Notes under the pieces: generated by a model
Database searches by the model: none
What the model was told of the DNA's origin: nothing
What the model saw: only the letters and a program-made list of their open reading frames with translations
Program-made: the position numbers and the translations under genes
Assembly: GCA_028244835.1 (NCBI GenBank)
Contig: JAOKBJ010000001.1
Span: 248,001 to 312,000 of the forward strand
DNA length: 64,000 nt
Direction: 5' to 3'
Source of the DNA: Methylophilaceae bacterium
GTDB taxonomy: Bacteria; Pseudomonadota; Gammaproteobacteria; Burkholderiales; Methylophilaceae
Shown here: one piece after another, positions 53,014 to 61,224 of the stretch
How the letters are laid out: each line of letters starts with the position of its first letter
Numbering within the stretch: position 1 is the stretch's first letter

Positions 53014-54315
53014 ATGGCTAAAAAAAATGAAAGCCAAGATTCAGCAGGTCTAATTGGTTGGATTGATGAAAGATTCCCTCTTTCTTCTTTTATAAAGAAT
53101 CATTTAACTGAATATTACGCACCTAAAAATTTTAATTTTTGGTATTTATTTGGGGCGCTTGCTCTTTTCGTTTTTGTAATGCAAATATTGACAGGAATTT
53201 TTCTGACGATGCATTACAAACCTGACGCAGCACAAGCCTTTGCATCAGTTGAATATATTATGAGAGATGTTTCTTTTGGATGGTTGATTCGCTATATGCA
53301 TTCAACTGGTTCATCATTATTTTTTGTTGTCATTTACCTCCACATGTTTAAAAGCTTGATGTATGGCTCTTATCAAAAACCACGTGAATTGCTTTGGATT
53401 TTTGGTGTAGCAATCTTTCTTGCTTTAATGGCCGAAGCATTTTTTGGTTATTTATTGCCTTGGGGACAAATGTCATATTGGGGAGCTCAGGTAATTGTAA
53501 ATCTGTTTGCTGCTGTTCCTTTTATAGGTCCTGACTTGGCTGAATGGGTTCGAGGAGATTATTTAATTTCAGATGCAACTTTAAATCGATTTTTTGCATT
53601 TCATGTGATTGCTTTGCCACTTGCTCTCGCCGGGTTAATTTTGACTCATTTAATTGCGCTACATGAAGTTGGCTCAAACAATCCTGATGGTGTTGAAATT
53701 AAAAATTATAAAGATAAAAAAACAGGTATACCACTTGATGGAATCCCTTTCCATCCTTATTACACTGTTAAGGACTTGATTGGGTTAACGGTATTTCTAA
53801 TAGTTTTTGCATCAATCATATTTTTTGCCCCGGAGATGGGCGGATATTTCTTAGAGGCAAATAATTTTGTACCTGCTGACCCATTAGTCACGCCTTCGCA
53901 TATTGCCCCTGTATGGTATTTCACTCCTTTCTATTCTATTTTAAGGGCTGTACCCCCTATATTAAATAGCCAATTTCCGGGCGTCGCAGCAATGGGATTA
54001 TCAGTATTGATTTTTGCTTTTGTACCTTGGCTAGATAAAAGCCCTGTCCGATCTATTCGCTATAAAGGTATTCTTTTTAAAAAATGGTTAGGAGCTTTTG
54101 TTGTTAGCTTCATTATTTTAGGATATTTAGGTACTGTTCCTTCTACTATTTGGGGCCAATTTCCAAGCGTTCTTCCACTTCTTGGCGGAAGTGATGTAGC
54201 TACAGTAGTTGCTAGAATTTTCACAATTATTTATTTCTCATTCTTTATTTTAATGCCTATATATAGCAAAAAAAGCATAACAAAACCTGTTCCAACAAGA
54301 GTGACAATGAAATGA
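53014..54315 (+). CDS. petB: Cytochrome b subunit of bc1 complex PetB
   Basis: This 433-residue protein is full-length cytochrome b (b6 plus subunit IV part fused), with eight helices. Heme ligands lie in RYMHSTGSSLFFVVIYLHMFK and FFAFHVIALPLALAGLILTHL (both in two-histidine helices). LLPWGQMSYWGAQVI marks the Qo region. The Qo motif that reads PEWY in mitochondria is PVWY here (HIAPVWYFTPF). It abuts petA and overlaps petC by 4 bases. Confidence 0.97.
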   Translation: MAKKNESQDSAGLIGWIDERFPLSSFIKNHLTEYYAPKNFNFWYLFGALALFVFVMQILTGIFLTMHYKPDAAQAFASVEYIMRDVSFGWLIRYMHSTGSSLFFVVIYLHMFKSLMYGSYQKPRELLWIFGVAIFLALMAEAFFGYLLPWGQMSYWGAQVIVNLFAAVPFIGPDLAEWVRGDYLISDATLNRFFAFHVIALPLALAGLILTHLIALHEVGSNNPDGVEIKNYKDKKTGIPLDGIPFHPYYTVKDLIGLTVFLIVFASIIFFAPEMGGYFLEANNFVPADPLVTPSHIAPVWYFTPFYSILRAVPPILNSQFPGVAAMGLSVLIFAFVPWLDKSPVRSIRYKGILFKKWLGAFVVSFIILGYLGTVPSTIWGQFPSVLPLLGGSDVATVVARIFTIIYFSFFILMPIYSKKSITKPVPTRVTMK

Positions 54316-55010
54316 AAAAGATAATAATTTTTATTCTGTTATTAATTCAATCATCATTTATTTTTGCGAGTGAAGAAGTTTATCTTGAGAAAGCTCCTAT
54401 TGATTTATCAGATCAACCATCACTTCAAAAGGGTGCTAGAACATTTATTAATTATTGTTTAAATTGCCATAGTGCAAAATATATGCGCTATAACAAGCTT
54501 CTAGATATTGGGCTTTCAAAAAAAGATATTAAAGAGAACCTTTTATTTACTGGTAAGAAAATAGGGGACCCTATGGAAATATCCATGCCAGTAAAGGAAT
54601 CAAAAAAGTGGTTCGGAGCAACCCCGCCTGATTTATCTGTTACTGCAAGATCTAGAGGGTCAGATTGGATTTATAGTTATATGAAAGGATTCTATCGGGA
54701 CAGCTCAAGAGAAATAGGATGGAATAATATAGTTTATGTTAATTCTGCCATGCCACATATTTTATGGGAACTCCAAGGTGAGCAAGAGCTAGATAAAATT
54801 ACAGGCGAGCTTAGCTTAATCAAAGCTGGAAAATTAAATGAAAAAGAGTATGATTCGGTCATTGTGGATTTGACAAACTATATTACTTATATGTCAGAGC
54901 CTGACCAGTTAAAAAGAAAAAAAATGGGATTCTACGTCGTTGGTTTTTTACTTTTACTTCTTGTGTTAACAATTAAACTTAAGAAAGAATTTTGGAAGGA
55001 TATTAAATAA
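54312..55010 (+). CDS. petC: Cytochrome c1 subunit PetC
   Basis: PetC passes electrons from the Rieske protein to soluble cytochromes such as the c4 encoded in this window. The 232-residue protein has a signal peptide (about residues 1-20), the heme site CLNCH (49-53), the AKYMRYNKL segment after it, and a C-terminal anchor helix (about 207-225). TPPDLSVTARSRGSDWIYSYM is the typical central region, which precedes the axial methionine in SAMPHILWELQG. It overlaps petB by 4 bases. Confidence 0.96.
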   Translation: MKKIIIFILLLIQSSFIFASEEVYLEKAPIDLSDQPSLQKGARTFINYCLNCHSAKYMRYNKLLDIGLSKKDIKENLLFTGKKIGDPMEISMPVKESKKWFGATPPDLSVTARSRGSDWIYSYMKGFYRDSSREIGWNNIVYVNSAMPHILWELQGEQELDKITGELSLIKAGKLNEKEYDSVIVDLTNYITYMSEPDQLKRKKMGFYVVGFLLLLLVLTIKLKKEFWKDIK

Positions 55011-55012
55011 TT

Positions 55013-55618
55013 ATGATGAAACTTTATTCAAACTCCACAGATCCATTTAGCCATAGATGCCGAATAGTTTTATTTGAAAAGGGAATGGATTTTGAAGTTA
55101 TTGATGTTGATTTAGACAATAATACTGAAGATGTTGCTATTTTAAGTCCTTATTCAAATAGTCCTGTTTTAGAAGAGCGAGATTTAGTCTTGACGGACCC
55201 AAATATAATAAATGAATATATTGACGAACGATTTCCACATCCTCAATTAATGCCACCTGATCCTGTAATGCGAGCACGGGCAAGATTATTTCTAAAAGAT
55301 TTTGAAAGTGCATTATTTGTTCACATGAAAGACCTTGAGGCCAAAGATTTGAAAGTACGAGAAATTGCAAAAAAAACCGTAACTAATACCTTGATTCAAT
55401 TGAGCCCGATACTGGAAAAGCAAGAATTTTTGCTGCATGATGAATACTCAATGTTAGATGTAGCAATGGCTCCGTTACTATGGAGATTAGATTTTTACGA
55501 TATTAAATTAGGAAATCAATGTAAGGCTTTACTTAAATATGCAGATAAAATATTTTCAAGACAATTATTTGACGAAGCAATGACCCCTGCAGAAAGAGCT
55601 ATGAGAAATATTATTTGA
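55013..55618 (+). CDS. sspA: Stringent starvation protein A (GST fold)
   Basis: The 201-residue protein has a glutathione S-transferase fold without catalytic signs: N-terminal thioredoxin-like domain (MKLYSNSTDPFSHRCRIVLFEKG) and C-terminal helical domain. SPYSNSPVLEERDLVLTDPNIINEYIDERFPHPQLMP (in parts) fits SspA, which binds RNA polymerase and affects stationary-phase and acid-stress genes. It follows petC by 2 bases and precedes sspB by 1 base, as in other betaproteobacteria. Confidence 0.94.
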   Translation: MMKLYSNSTDPFSHRCRIVLFEKGMDFEVIDVDLDNNTEDVAILSPYSNSPVLEERDLVLTDPNIINEYIDERFPHPQLMPPDPVMRARARLFLKDFESALFVHMKDLEAKDLKVREIAKKTVTNTLIQLSPILEKQEFLLHDEYSMLDVAMAPLLWRLDFYDIKLGNQCKALLKYADKIFSRQLFDEAMTPAERAMRNII

Positions 55619-55619
55619 G

Positions 55620-56000
55620 ATGGCTACAAGCACCAAACCTTATCTTATTAGAAGTATTTATGATTGGTGTACGGACTCAAATTTAACCCCTTATGTAATT
55701 GCTAAAATTATTTCTGGAGTAAAAGTACCAAAAAGTCATATCAAGTCGAATGAAATTGTTTTAAATTTATCTTTAGAATCTACTAATAAATTAATTTTTG
55801 ATAATAAATTTATTTCTTTTTCGGCACGTTTTGAAGGAAAAAGCCAAGATATTTTTTTACCTATAGAATCAATAGCAGGTGTTTATAGCATGGAAAATGG
55901 CGAAGGTATATTTTTCGAAGTTGATGAAAGCTTGCTTCGGAAAAAACATAAACGCAAAGATGAAAAAATTAAAAAACCTCATTTAAGTTTAGTAAAATAA
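55620..56000 (+). CDS. sspB: ClpXP specificity factor SspB
   Basis: SspB delivers ssrA-tagged proteins to ClpXP. The 126-residue protein has the N-terminal substrate-binding domain: PYLIRSIYDWCTDSNLTPYV, VLNLSLESTNKL, FSARFEGKSQDIFLPIESI and AVYS-like GVYSMENGEG segments. A lysine-rich linker and a short hydrophobic end (KPHLSLVK), the ClpX-docking XB motif, follow. The linker is shorter than in E. coli SspB (165 residues). It pairs with sspA and ends the bc1-side operon. Confidence 0.92.
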   Translation: MATSTKPYLIRSIYDWCTDSNLTPYVIAKIISGVKVPKSHIKSNEIVLNLSLESTNKLIFDNKFISFSARFEGKSQDIFLPIESIAGVYSMENGEGIFFEVDESLLRKKHKRKDEKIKKPHLSLVK

Positions 56001-56056
56001 ATATTAAAAACTGGTTTCAGATAAAAAAAATTGATATAGTTACGTTTTTGAAATAT

Positions 56057-56132
56057 GCCCTCTTAGCTCAGTTGGTAGAGCAACGCACTTGTAATGCGTA
56101 GGTCGTCAGTTCGAATCCGACAGAGGGCACCA
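56057..56132 (+). tRNA. tRNA-Thr (anticodon TGT)
   Basis: The 76-base cloverleaf has acceptor stem GCCCTCT/AGAGGGC, D-arm GCTCAGTTGGTAGAGC, anticodon stem ACGCA/TGCGT with loop CTTGTAA (anticodon TGT) and an encoded ACCA end. The T-arm GTCAG/CCGAC has an A-C mismatch at its fourth pair, which is unusual. It is first of a four-tRNA cluster upstream of tuf. Confidence 0.93.
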
Positions 56133-56163
56133 AATACCCCAGCAAATACTCTTCACTTTAATA

Positions 56164-56192
56164 TTGACAAAATTCTTGGAATACCGCATAAT
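56164..56192 (+). promoter_or_regulatory. Strong sigma-70 promoter for the tRNA-Tyr-Gly-Thr-tuf unit
   Basis: A perfect TTGACA (56164-56169) and a CATAAT (56187-56192), one base off consensus, are spaced by 17 bases. The predicted start near 56199 lies about 8 bases before tRNA-Tyr, as expected for a stable RNA operon. It is the best-matching promoter I found in the window. Confidence 0.8.
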
Positions 56193-56206
56193 TTTGGGTT
56201 CGGTCT

Positions 56207-56291
56207 GGAGGGGTGGCCGAGTGGTTAAAGGCGACGGACTGTAAATCCGTTCTCTCTGAGTACGAAGGTTCGAATCCTTCTCCCTCCACCA
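56207..56291 (+). tRNA. tRNA-Tyr (anticodon GTA)
   Basis: The 85-base gene has acceptor GGAGGGG paired with TCCCTCC (last pair G-T), a D-arm starting GCCGAGTGG, the anticodon loop CTGTAAA (GTA), a long variable arm typical of bacterial tRNA-Tyr, T-loop TTCGAAT and an encoded ACCA. It reads codons TAC and TAT. Confidence 0.95.
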
Positions 56292-56331
56292 TAAGTTCTT
56301 ACTGCTATAAGTGGGGTTTTAGTATGGATAT

Positions 56332-56407
56332 GCGGGTGTAGCTCAGTTGGTAGAGCATTAGTTTTCCAAACTAAATGTCGCGAGTTCGAACCTCGTCGCC
56401 CGCTCCA
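56332..56407 (+). tRNA. tRNA-Gly (anticodon TCC)
   Basis: The 76-base cloverleaf has acceptor GCGGGTG/CGCCCGC, D-arm GCTCAGTTGGTAGAGC, anticodon stem TTAGT/ACTAA with loop TTTCCAA (TCC), T-loop TTCGAAC and encoded TCCA. It reads GGA/GGG glycine codons. It lies between tRNA-Tyr and tRNA-Thr(GGT) in the same unit. Confidence 0.95.
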
Positions 56408-56427
56408 GATTCTAATTATTAGAATCA

Positions 56428-56502
<75 letters not shown>

Positions 56503-56544
56503 GTTAATTTTTTTATAAAGAATGTAATTTTAAGGATAAATATT

Positions 56545-57735
56545 ATGGCTAAAGGTAAATTTGAGCGTACCAAACCACATGTTAACGTTGGCACTATTGG
56601 TCACGTTGATCATGGGAAAACTACATTAACAGCTGCAATCTCAACTGTACTCACCAAAAAATTTGGTGGAGATAAAAAAGATTTTGCTGAAATTGATTCA
56701 GCTCCTGAAGAAAAAGCACGTGGTATAACAATTAATACTTCACACGTTGAATATGAAACAGAAAAACGACATTACGCTCACGTTGACTGTCCAGGCCATG
56801 CTGATTATGTAAAAAATAAGATTACTGGTGCCGCTCAAATGCATGGCGCAATACTTGTCTGTTCTGCTGCTGATGGGCCGATGCCACAAACTCGCGAACA
56901 CATTCTTTTATCAAGACAAGTGGGTGTGCCTCATATTGTCGTGTTCCTAAATAAAGCCGATATGGTTGATGACAAAGAATTATTAGACTTAGTCGAAATG
57001 GAAGTACGTGAACTTCTTAGTAAATATGATTTCCCAGGCGATGATATTCCTATCATCATGGGCTCAGCACTTAAGGCATTAGAAGGTGATACGTCTGATA
57101 TTGGCGAACCGGCGATTCTTAAATTAGCTGAGGCACTAGATAGTTATATTCCAGAGCCAAAAAGAGCAATTGATGGAGACTTTTTAATGCCTGTAGAAGA
57201 TGTATTCTCAATCTCAGGTCGAGGCACTGTAGTTACTGGCCGTGTTGAACGTGGTGTTGTGAAAATTAATGAAGAAATTGAAATTGTTGGTTTAAAAGAT
57301 ACAGTAAAAACAATTTGTACGGGTGTTGAAATGTTCCGTAAATTACTTGATCAAGGGCAAGCAGGCGATAACGTAGGTGTGTTATTGCGAGGAACAGCTC
57401 GTGAAGATGTGGAGCGTGGGCAGGTTTTATGTAAGCCAGGGTCAATAAAGCCACATACTAAATTTACTGCAGAAATTTATTGTTTAAGTAAAGATGAAGG
57501 CGGAAGACATACTCCATTCTTTAATGGGTATCGCCCACAATTTTACTTTAGAACAACAGATGTAACTGGTGCAGTTGAATTACCAGCAGGAACAGAAATG
57601 GTAATGCCAGGTGATAATGTATCAATTACTGGAACACTAATCGCTCCAATTGCTATGGAGGAAGGTTTAAGATTCGCTATTCGTGAAGGCGGAAGAACTG
57701 TTGGTTCTGGTGTTGTAGTAAAGGTTATCGAATAG
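56545..57735 (+). CDS. tuf: Elongation factor Tu
   Basis: EF-Tu brings aminoacyl-tRNA to the ribosome. The 396-residue protein starts [27 protein letters not shown] (in parts), with G1 GHVDHGKT (19-26), G3 DCPGHAD and G4 NKAD; domains 2 and 3 follow with [13 protein letters not shown]. The start at 56545 gives the universal N-terminus. An open frame reaching further upstream runs into tRNA-Thr and is not used. It is expressed with the four upstream tRNA genes, as in the tufB operon of E. coli. Confidence 0.98.
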   Translation: MAKGKFERTKPHVNVGTIGHVDHGKTTLTAAISTVLTKKFGGDKKDFAEIDSAPEEKARGITINTSHVEYETEKRHYAHVDCPGHADYVKNKITGAAQMHGAILVCSAADGPMPQTREHILLSRQVGVPHIVVFLNKADMVDDKELLDLVEMEVRELLSKYDFPGDDIPIIMGSALKALEGDTSDIGEPAILKLAEALDSYIPEPKRAIDGDFLMPVEDVFSISGRGTVVTGRVERGVVKINEEIEIVGLKDTVKTICTGVEMFRKLLDQGQAGDNVGVLLRGTAREDVERGQVLCKPGSIKPHTKFTAEIYCLSKDEGGRHTPFFNGYRPQFYFRTTDVTGAVELPAGTEMVMPGDNVSITGTLIAPIAMEEGLRFAIREGGRTVGSGVVVKVIE

Positions 57736-57751
57736 AGTATAAGTTAAACCT

Positions 57752-57827
57752 AGGCCAGTAGCTCAATTGGTAGAGTATCGGTCTCCAAAACCGAGGGTTG
57801 GGGGTTCGAAGCCCTCCTGGCCTGCCA
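57752..57827 (+). tRNA. tRNA-Trp (anticodon CCA)
   Basis: The 76-base cloverleaf has acceptor AGGCCAG/CTGGCCT, anticodon stem TCGGT/ACCGA with loop CTCCAAA (CCA), T-loop TTCGAAG and an encoded GCCA. G73 is the tryptophan discriminator base. It lies 16 bases after tuf and 21 bases before secE. Confidence 0.95.
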
Positions 57828-57848
57828 ATAAAAGGAAATGAGGTAGAA

Positions 57849-58196
57849 ATGAAAATTAACATTAGATTAGGCTTATCATTTTTGCTTTTAGGCGTCGGTT
57901 TGTTCGGTTTTTATATGCTTTCTGAGCAGCCTATAGTAATAAGAATTTTATCTATATTAGCAGGCGTTGGTGCATTTATTGCTGTGTTTTGGACAACACC
58001 GCAAGGTAAGCAAGCTTTCGATTTTCTGGGTGAGGCGATTACAGAGGCTAAGAAAGTAGTTTGGCCCACCAGAAAAGAAACTATTCAAATGACTTTGATA
58101 GTTTTTGTTTTAGTTGTAATTATGGCTATCTTTCTTGCTTTTATTGATATTAGTTTTTCATACATTATAAATTTGTTATTAGGACGGGGTGATTAA
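57849..58196 (+). CDS. secE: Preprotein translocase subunit SecE
   Basis: SecE stabilises SecY in the general secretion channel. The 115-residue protein has three helices like the E. coli form: two N-terminal ones (about residues 7-25 and 31-48), then the conserved amphipathic [20 protein letters not shown] and the essential C-terminal helix. I chose the ATG at 57849, since the upstream extension would overlap tRNA-Trp. Its stop shares one base with the nusG start (TAATG). Confidence 0.96.
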   Translation: MKINIRLGLSFLLLGVGLFGFYMLSEQPIVIRILSILAGVGAFIAVFWTTPQGKQAFDFLGEAITEAKKVVWPTRKETIQMTLIVFVLVVIMAIFLAFIDISFSYIINLLLGRGD

Positions 58197-58732
58197 TGTC
58201 AAAGCGTTGGTATATAGTTCAGGCTTTTTCTGGATATGAAAAAGTTGTTCAAAGGGGCCTGTTGGAAAGAATTGCTCAATCTGAAATAAGTGATCAATTT
58301 GGTGAAATACTAGTTCCTGTTGAGGAAGTAGTTGAAATGAAATCAGGGGAAAAAAAAGTTACTGAAAGAAGGCTTTACCCTGGATATGTATTAGTACAAA
58401 TGGAAATGAATGACGATAGTTGGCATTTAGTAAAAAGCAATCCTAAAGTTACTGCTTTTATTGGTGGGAGTGGCACACAGCCAGCACCGATTACGAATAA
58501 AGAAGTTGATATTATTTTGCAGAAAATGGATGACAGTAAGGTGAATCCAACACAAAAATTAACCTTTGAGGTTGGTGAATCAATAAGAGTTGTTGACGGG
58601 CCTTTTAAAGATTTTTCTGGCACGGTAGACACGATTGATTATGAAAAAAGTAAGCTTCGGGTTTCAGTGGTGATATTTGGTCGAGCTACTCCAGTAGAGC
58701 TTGAATTTGGACAGATAGAGAAAGAGGTTTAA
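58196..58732 (+). CDS. nusG: Transcription elongation/antitermination factor NusG
   Basis: NusG binds RNA polymerase to reduce pausing and links it to Rho or the ribosome. The 178-residue protein has the NGN domain ([29 protein letters not shown] and [16 protein letters not shown]) and a C-terminal KOW domain ([20 protein letters not shown]). It is translationally coupled to secE and precedes the rplK leader. Confidence 0.97.
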   Translation: MSKRWYIVQAFSGYEKVVQRGLLERIAQSEISDQFGEILVPVEEVVEMKSGEKKVTERRLYPGYVLVQMEMNDDSWHLVKSNPKVTAFIGGSGTQPAPITNKEVDIILQKMDDSKVNPTQKLTFEVGESIRVVDGPFKDFSGTVDTIDYEKSKLRVSVVIFGRATPVELEFGQIEKEV

Positions 58733-58738
58733 AAATTG

Positions 58739-58776
58739 TTTGGGAGCTTTTAATTTGTAAAAGCGTTTGAACCAAA
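58739..58776 (+). promoter_or_regulatory. Putative ribosomal protein L1 binding operator in the rplK leader
   Basis: The rplK leader can fold into an outer stem TTTGG (58739-58743) with CCAAA (58772-58776) and an inner stem GCTTTTA (58746-58752) with TAAAAGC (58758-58764). The two are separated by an asymmetric internal loop: GA on one side, GTTTGAA on the other. Two short helices with such a loop are the known shape of the L1 feedback site, which mimics its 23S rRNA target, and the position just before rplKA is right. Assignment is inferred from shape and location. Confidence 0.6.
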
Positions 58777-58795
58777 ATTTAGGAGAGTAATGAAA

Positions 58796-59230
58796 ATGGC
58801 AAAAAAAATTGAGGGATATATAAAGCTTCAAATACCGGCTGGGAAAGCAAACCCTAGCCCACCTGTTGGACCAGCTTTGGGACAGCGCGGGTTAAATATT
58901 ATGGATTTCTGTAAAGCATTTAATGCTGCGACACAAAGTGTTGAGCCAGGGCTTCCAGTTCCTGTTGTAATTACTGCATTTTCAGATAAAAGCTTTACTT
59001 TTATTATGAAAACGCCACCCGCTTCAATTTTACTTAAAAAAGCGGCTAAATTATCTAAAGGCTCACCAGTTCCACATACAGATAAGGTGGGGAAAATTAC
59101 ACGAGCTCAAGCAGAAGAAATTGCTAAAACTAAGATGCCAGATCTAACAGCAGCCGATATGGATGCTGCAGTTAGAACTATTGCAGGTAGTGCAAGAAGT
59201 ATGGGTATTGAAGTGGAGGGTGTTAAATGA
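58796..59230 (+). CDS. rplK: 50S ribosomal protein L11
   Basis: L11 forms the GTPase-associated centre of the 50S subunit with 23S r[46 protein letters not shown] and VKPPAS-like [14 protein letters not shown] segments are unmistakable, and the 144 residues are normal. I start it at the ATG at 58796, which gives the usual MAKK end. The ATG at 58790, closer to the AGGAGAG ribosome-binding site, would add two residues. It overlaps rplA by 4 bases. Confidence 0.96.
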   Translation: MAKKIEGYIKLQIPAGKANPSPPVGPALGQRGLNIMDFCKAFNAATQSVEPGLPVPVVITAFSDKSFTFIMKTPPASILLKKAAKLSKGSPVPHTDKVGKITRAQAEEIAKTKMPDLTAADMDAAVRTIAGSARSMGIEVEGVK

Positions 59231-59919
59231 GTACAAGTAAAAGGTTTAAAGCTTTGGTAGATAAGGTGGATAGAGATAAGGCATATTCAGCTTTAGATGG
59301 CCTTAATTTAGTAAAAGAAACTGCTAAGGCTAAATTCGATGAATCTGTAGATGCGGCAATAAATCTTGGCATTGATTCTAAAAAATCAGATCAAGCGGTT
59401 AGAGGTGCATTAGTGCTTCCTAACGGAATAGGAAAAACCACTCGAGTGGCAGTTTTTGCTCAGGGCGAAGCTGCAGAATCAGCAAAAAAAGCTGGTGCTG
59501 ACATTGTAGGGTTTGAAGATTTAGCAGAACAAGTGAAAAAAGGCGTAATGGATTTTGATGTGGTAATAGCCACTCCTGATGCAATGAGGATTGTTGGCAC
59601 TTTAGGACAGATATTGGGTCCAAGAGGATTGATGCCAAATCCTAAGGTAGGAACCGTTACAACTGACACTGAAAAAGCTGTAAAAAATTCCAAAGCAGGT
59701 CAAGTTCAATATAGAACAGACAAAGCTGGGATTATTCATTGCACAATCGGACGAGCCTCATTTAGTTCTGAACAATTAAAGGAAAATTTGTCGGCATTAT
59801 TAGATGAAATAAGCAAAGCTAAACCAAAAGATGTTAAAGGTGTATTTATAAAAAAATTATCGGTATCTAGTTCGATGGGGGTTGGAGTTCGATTAGACCA
59901 AACAAATTTATTGAATTAA
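59227..59919 (+). CDS. rplA: 50S ribosomal protein L1
   Basis: L1 forms the mobile L1 stalk of the ribosome and represses its own operon. The 230-residue protein has [50 protein letters not shown] and [18 protein letters not shown], all family blocks. It overlaps rplK by 4 bases, so both respond to the leader operator. A 224-base leader separates it from rplJ. Confidence 0.97.
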   Translation: MSTSKRFKALVDKVDRDKAYSALDGLNLVKETAKAKFDESVDAAINLGIDSKKSDQAVRGALVLPNGIGKTTRVAVFAQGEAAESAKKAGADIVGFEDLAEQVKKGVMDFDVVIATPDAMRIVGTLGQILGPRGLMPNPKVGTVTTDTEKAVKNSKAGQVQYRTDKAGIIHCTIGRASFSSEQLKENLSALLDEISKAKPKDVKGVFIKKLSVSSSMGVGVRLDQTNLLN

Positions 59920-60143
59920 AAGTTTTACGAATTTTGTGGAAAAATATTTTTCACATTACAGAGCTTTGGGTTCATTGATGAAAGTATCAATGAAGTTGTC
60001 AAAGACCGTAGGTACGAAAGTTTAATTTAGATATTTAAACCTACGCAGATGGCGAATCCCCTTAAGGATAAAATCCTGATAGAGGTCGTCGTTTTAGTTG
60101 GTATTAGGAAGCTAATACTTTTATTTAACGAAAGGAGAAGACC
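59920..60143 (+). promoter_or_regulatory. rplJL leader: L10 operator region with hairpins
   Basis: The 224-base gap holds no gene but several helices. A 9-base-pair hairpin TTCATTGAT/ATCAATGAA lies at 59971-59994. The pairing CGTAGGT (60007-60013) with ACCTACG (60039-60045) resembles the arm found in proteobacterial L10(L12)4 leaders, and a short AGGAT/ATCCT hairpin lies at 60065-60077. Just before rplJ is a strong AAAGGAGAAG. A weak promoter-like pair (TTGTGG/TACAGA, 59934-59962) may start a separate rplJL transcript. Feedback by L10 is inferred from position and helices. Confidence 0.65.
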
Positions 60144-60665
60144 TTGAGTCTGAATCTTGATAAAAAGAAGGCAGTTGTAGCTGAAGTTAGTAAGCAGATC
60201 GAGAATGCTCAATCTATGATACTTGCAGAGTATCGTGGAGTGGGGGTTCAAGATATGACAATTTTGAGGGAGCAAGCAAGAAAATCAGGCGTATATCTTA
60301 AAGTGCTTAAGAATAATTTAGTTAAAAGAGCAGTTGAGAATACTCCATTTTCGTCACTATCAGAAGATATGGTAGGCCCTTTATTATTTGGAATTTCTGA
60401 AGATCCTGTGTCAGCCGCGAAGATTTTAAACGACTTTGCTAAGACAAATGATTTATTTACTATCAAAACAGGTGCAATGCCAGATAAAAAAATGGATGCT
60501 GGAGCAATTAAAGCTCTTGCTTCTTTACCGAGTCGGGATGAATTGTTAGCGAAATTGATGGGCACTATGCAAGCACCAATATCACAATTTGTTCGCACAT
60601 TGAACGAAGTGCCAACAAAATTTGTAAGAGGTATTGTAGCTGTCCGTGATCAGAAACCCGCATAA
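60144..60665 (+). CDS. rplJ: 50S ribosomal protein L10
   Basis: L10 is the base of the ribosomal stalk and binds L7/L12 dimers; with them it also represses its own mRNA. The 173-residue protein has [35 protein letters not shown], LRKxxR-like [19 protein letters not shown] and a C-terminal helix that would bind L12. The start is TTG at 60144, 6 bases after an AAAGGAGAAG site, with no ATG near it. The gene precedes rplL. Confidence 0.96.
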   Translation: MSLNLDKKKAVVAEVSKQIENAQSMILAEYRGVGVQDMTILREQARKSGVYLKVLKNNLVKRAVENTPFSSLSEDMVGPLLFGISEDPVSAAKILNDFAKTNDLFTIKTGAMPDKKMDAGAIKALASLPSRDELLAKLMGTMQAPISQFVRTLNEVPTKFVRGIVAVRDQKPA

Positions 60666-60709
60666 TTTATTTTATAAGACTTAATTAAAACTATTAGGAG
60701 TATTAAAGT

Positions 60710-61090
60710 ATGGCTATTTCAAAAGAAGATATATTAGAAGGTATTGGCAGTATGTCAGTTCTAGATTTATCAGAATTGATTAAAGAAATGGAAGAGAAAT
60801 TTGGTGTTTCTGCTGCTGCAATTGCTGCAGCTCCAGCAGCAGCAGGCAGCGGTGGCGATGAAGCAGCAGCTGATGAAAAGACTGAATTCGATCTTCATTT
60901 AACTGCTATTGGAGATAACAAAGTAAATACGATTAAAGCAGTTCGTGAAATTACAGGCCTTGGTTTAAAAGAAGCTAAAGACATTGTTGATGCTGCACCT
61001 AAAGTTGTTAAAGAAACTTTAGATAAGGCTTCTGCTGAAGAAGCTTTGAAAAAACTAACTGATGCTGGCGCAACAGGCGAGTTGAAATAA
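60710..61090 (+). CDS. rplL: 50S ribosomal protein L7/L12
   Basis: L7/L12 dimers recruit translation GTPases to the ribosome. The 126-residue protein shows the N-terminal dimer domain ([22 protein letters not shown]), the Ala-rich hinge (about residues 36-52) and the C-terminal domain with [20 protein letters not shown]-like sequence and GATGELK end. It follows rplJ by 44 bases and precedes rpoB, with an attenuator-like hairpin between. Confidence 0.97.
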   Translation: MAISKEDILEGIGSMSVLDLSELIKEMEEKFGVSAAAIAAAPAAAGSGGDEAAADEKTEFDLHLTAIGDNKVNTIKAVREITGLGLKEAKDIVDAAPKVVKETLDKASAEEALKKLTDAGATGELK

Positions 61091-61104
61091 GTAAAATTTA
61101 ATTT

Positions 61105-61150
61105 GAAGGTTGCCTTTATTAAGTTAAAGACAACCTTCATTTATTTTTAA
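61105..61150 (+). terminator. Attenuator-like hairpin between rplL and rpoB
   Basis: GAAGGTTG (61105-61112) pairs perfectly with CAACCTTC (61131-61138). The 18-base loop can form a further short CTTTA/TAAAG stem, and a T-rich run (ATTTATTTTT) follows. This has the form of an intrinsic terminator. E. coli has a partial terminator at the same rplL-rpoB place that lowers rpoB expression relative to ribosomal proteins, so partial termination is likely here too. Confidence 0.75.
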
Positions 61151-61224
61151 TAACTGATTTTTTATATAACAAGAAATTTAACACTTAGTTTTTTGCTATA
61201 TAAATTCTTAACTTTGGAGATGCA

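Noticed and set aside
57798-57848. Upstream extension of the secE frame
   Set aside because: It starts inside tRNA-Trp and is not conserved-looking; ATG 57849 has its own AGGTAGAA site.
59932-59956. Intrinsic terminator after rplA
   Set aside because: The palindrome GAAAAATATTTTTC is almost wholly A/T, with a bulged G and no T-run after it, so it is more likely promoter-region sequence than a terminator.
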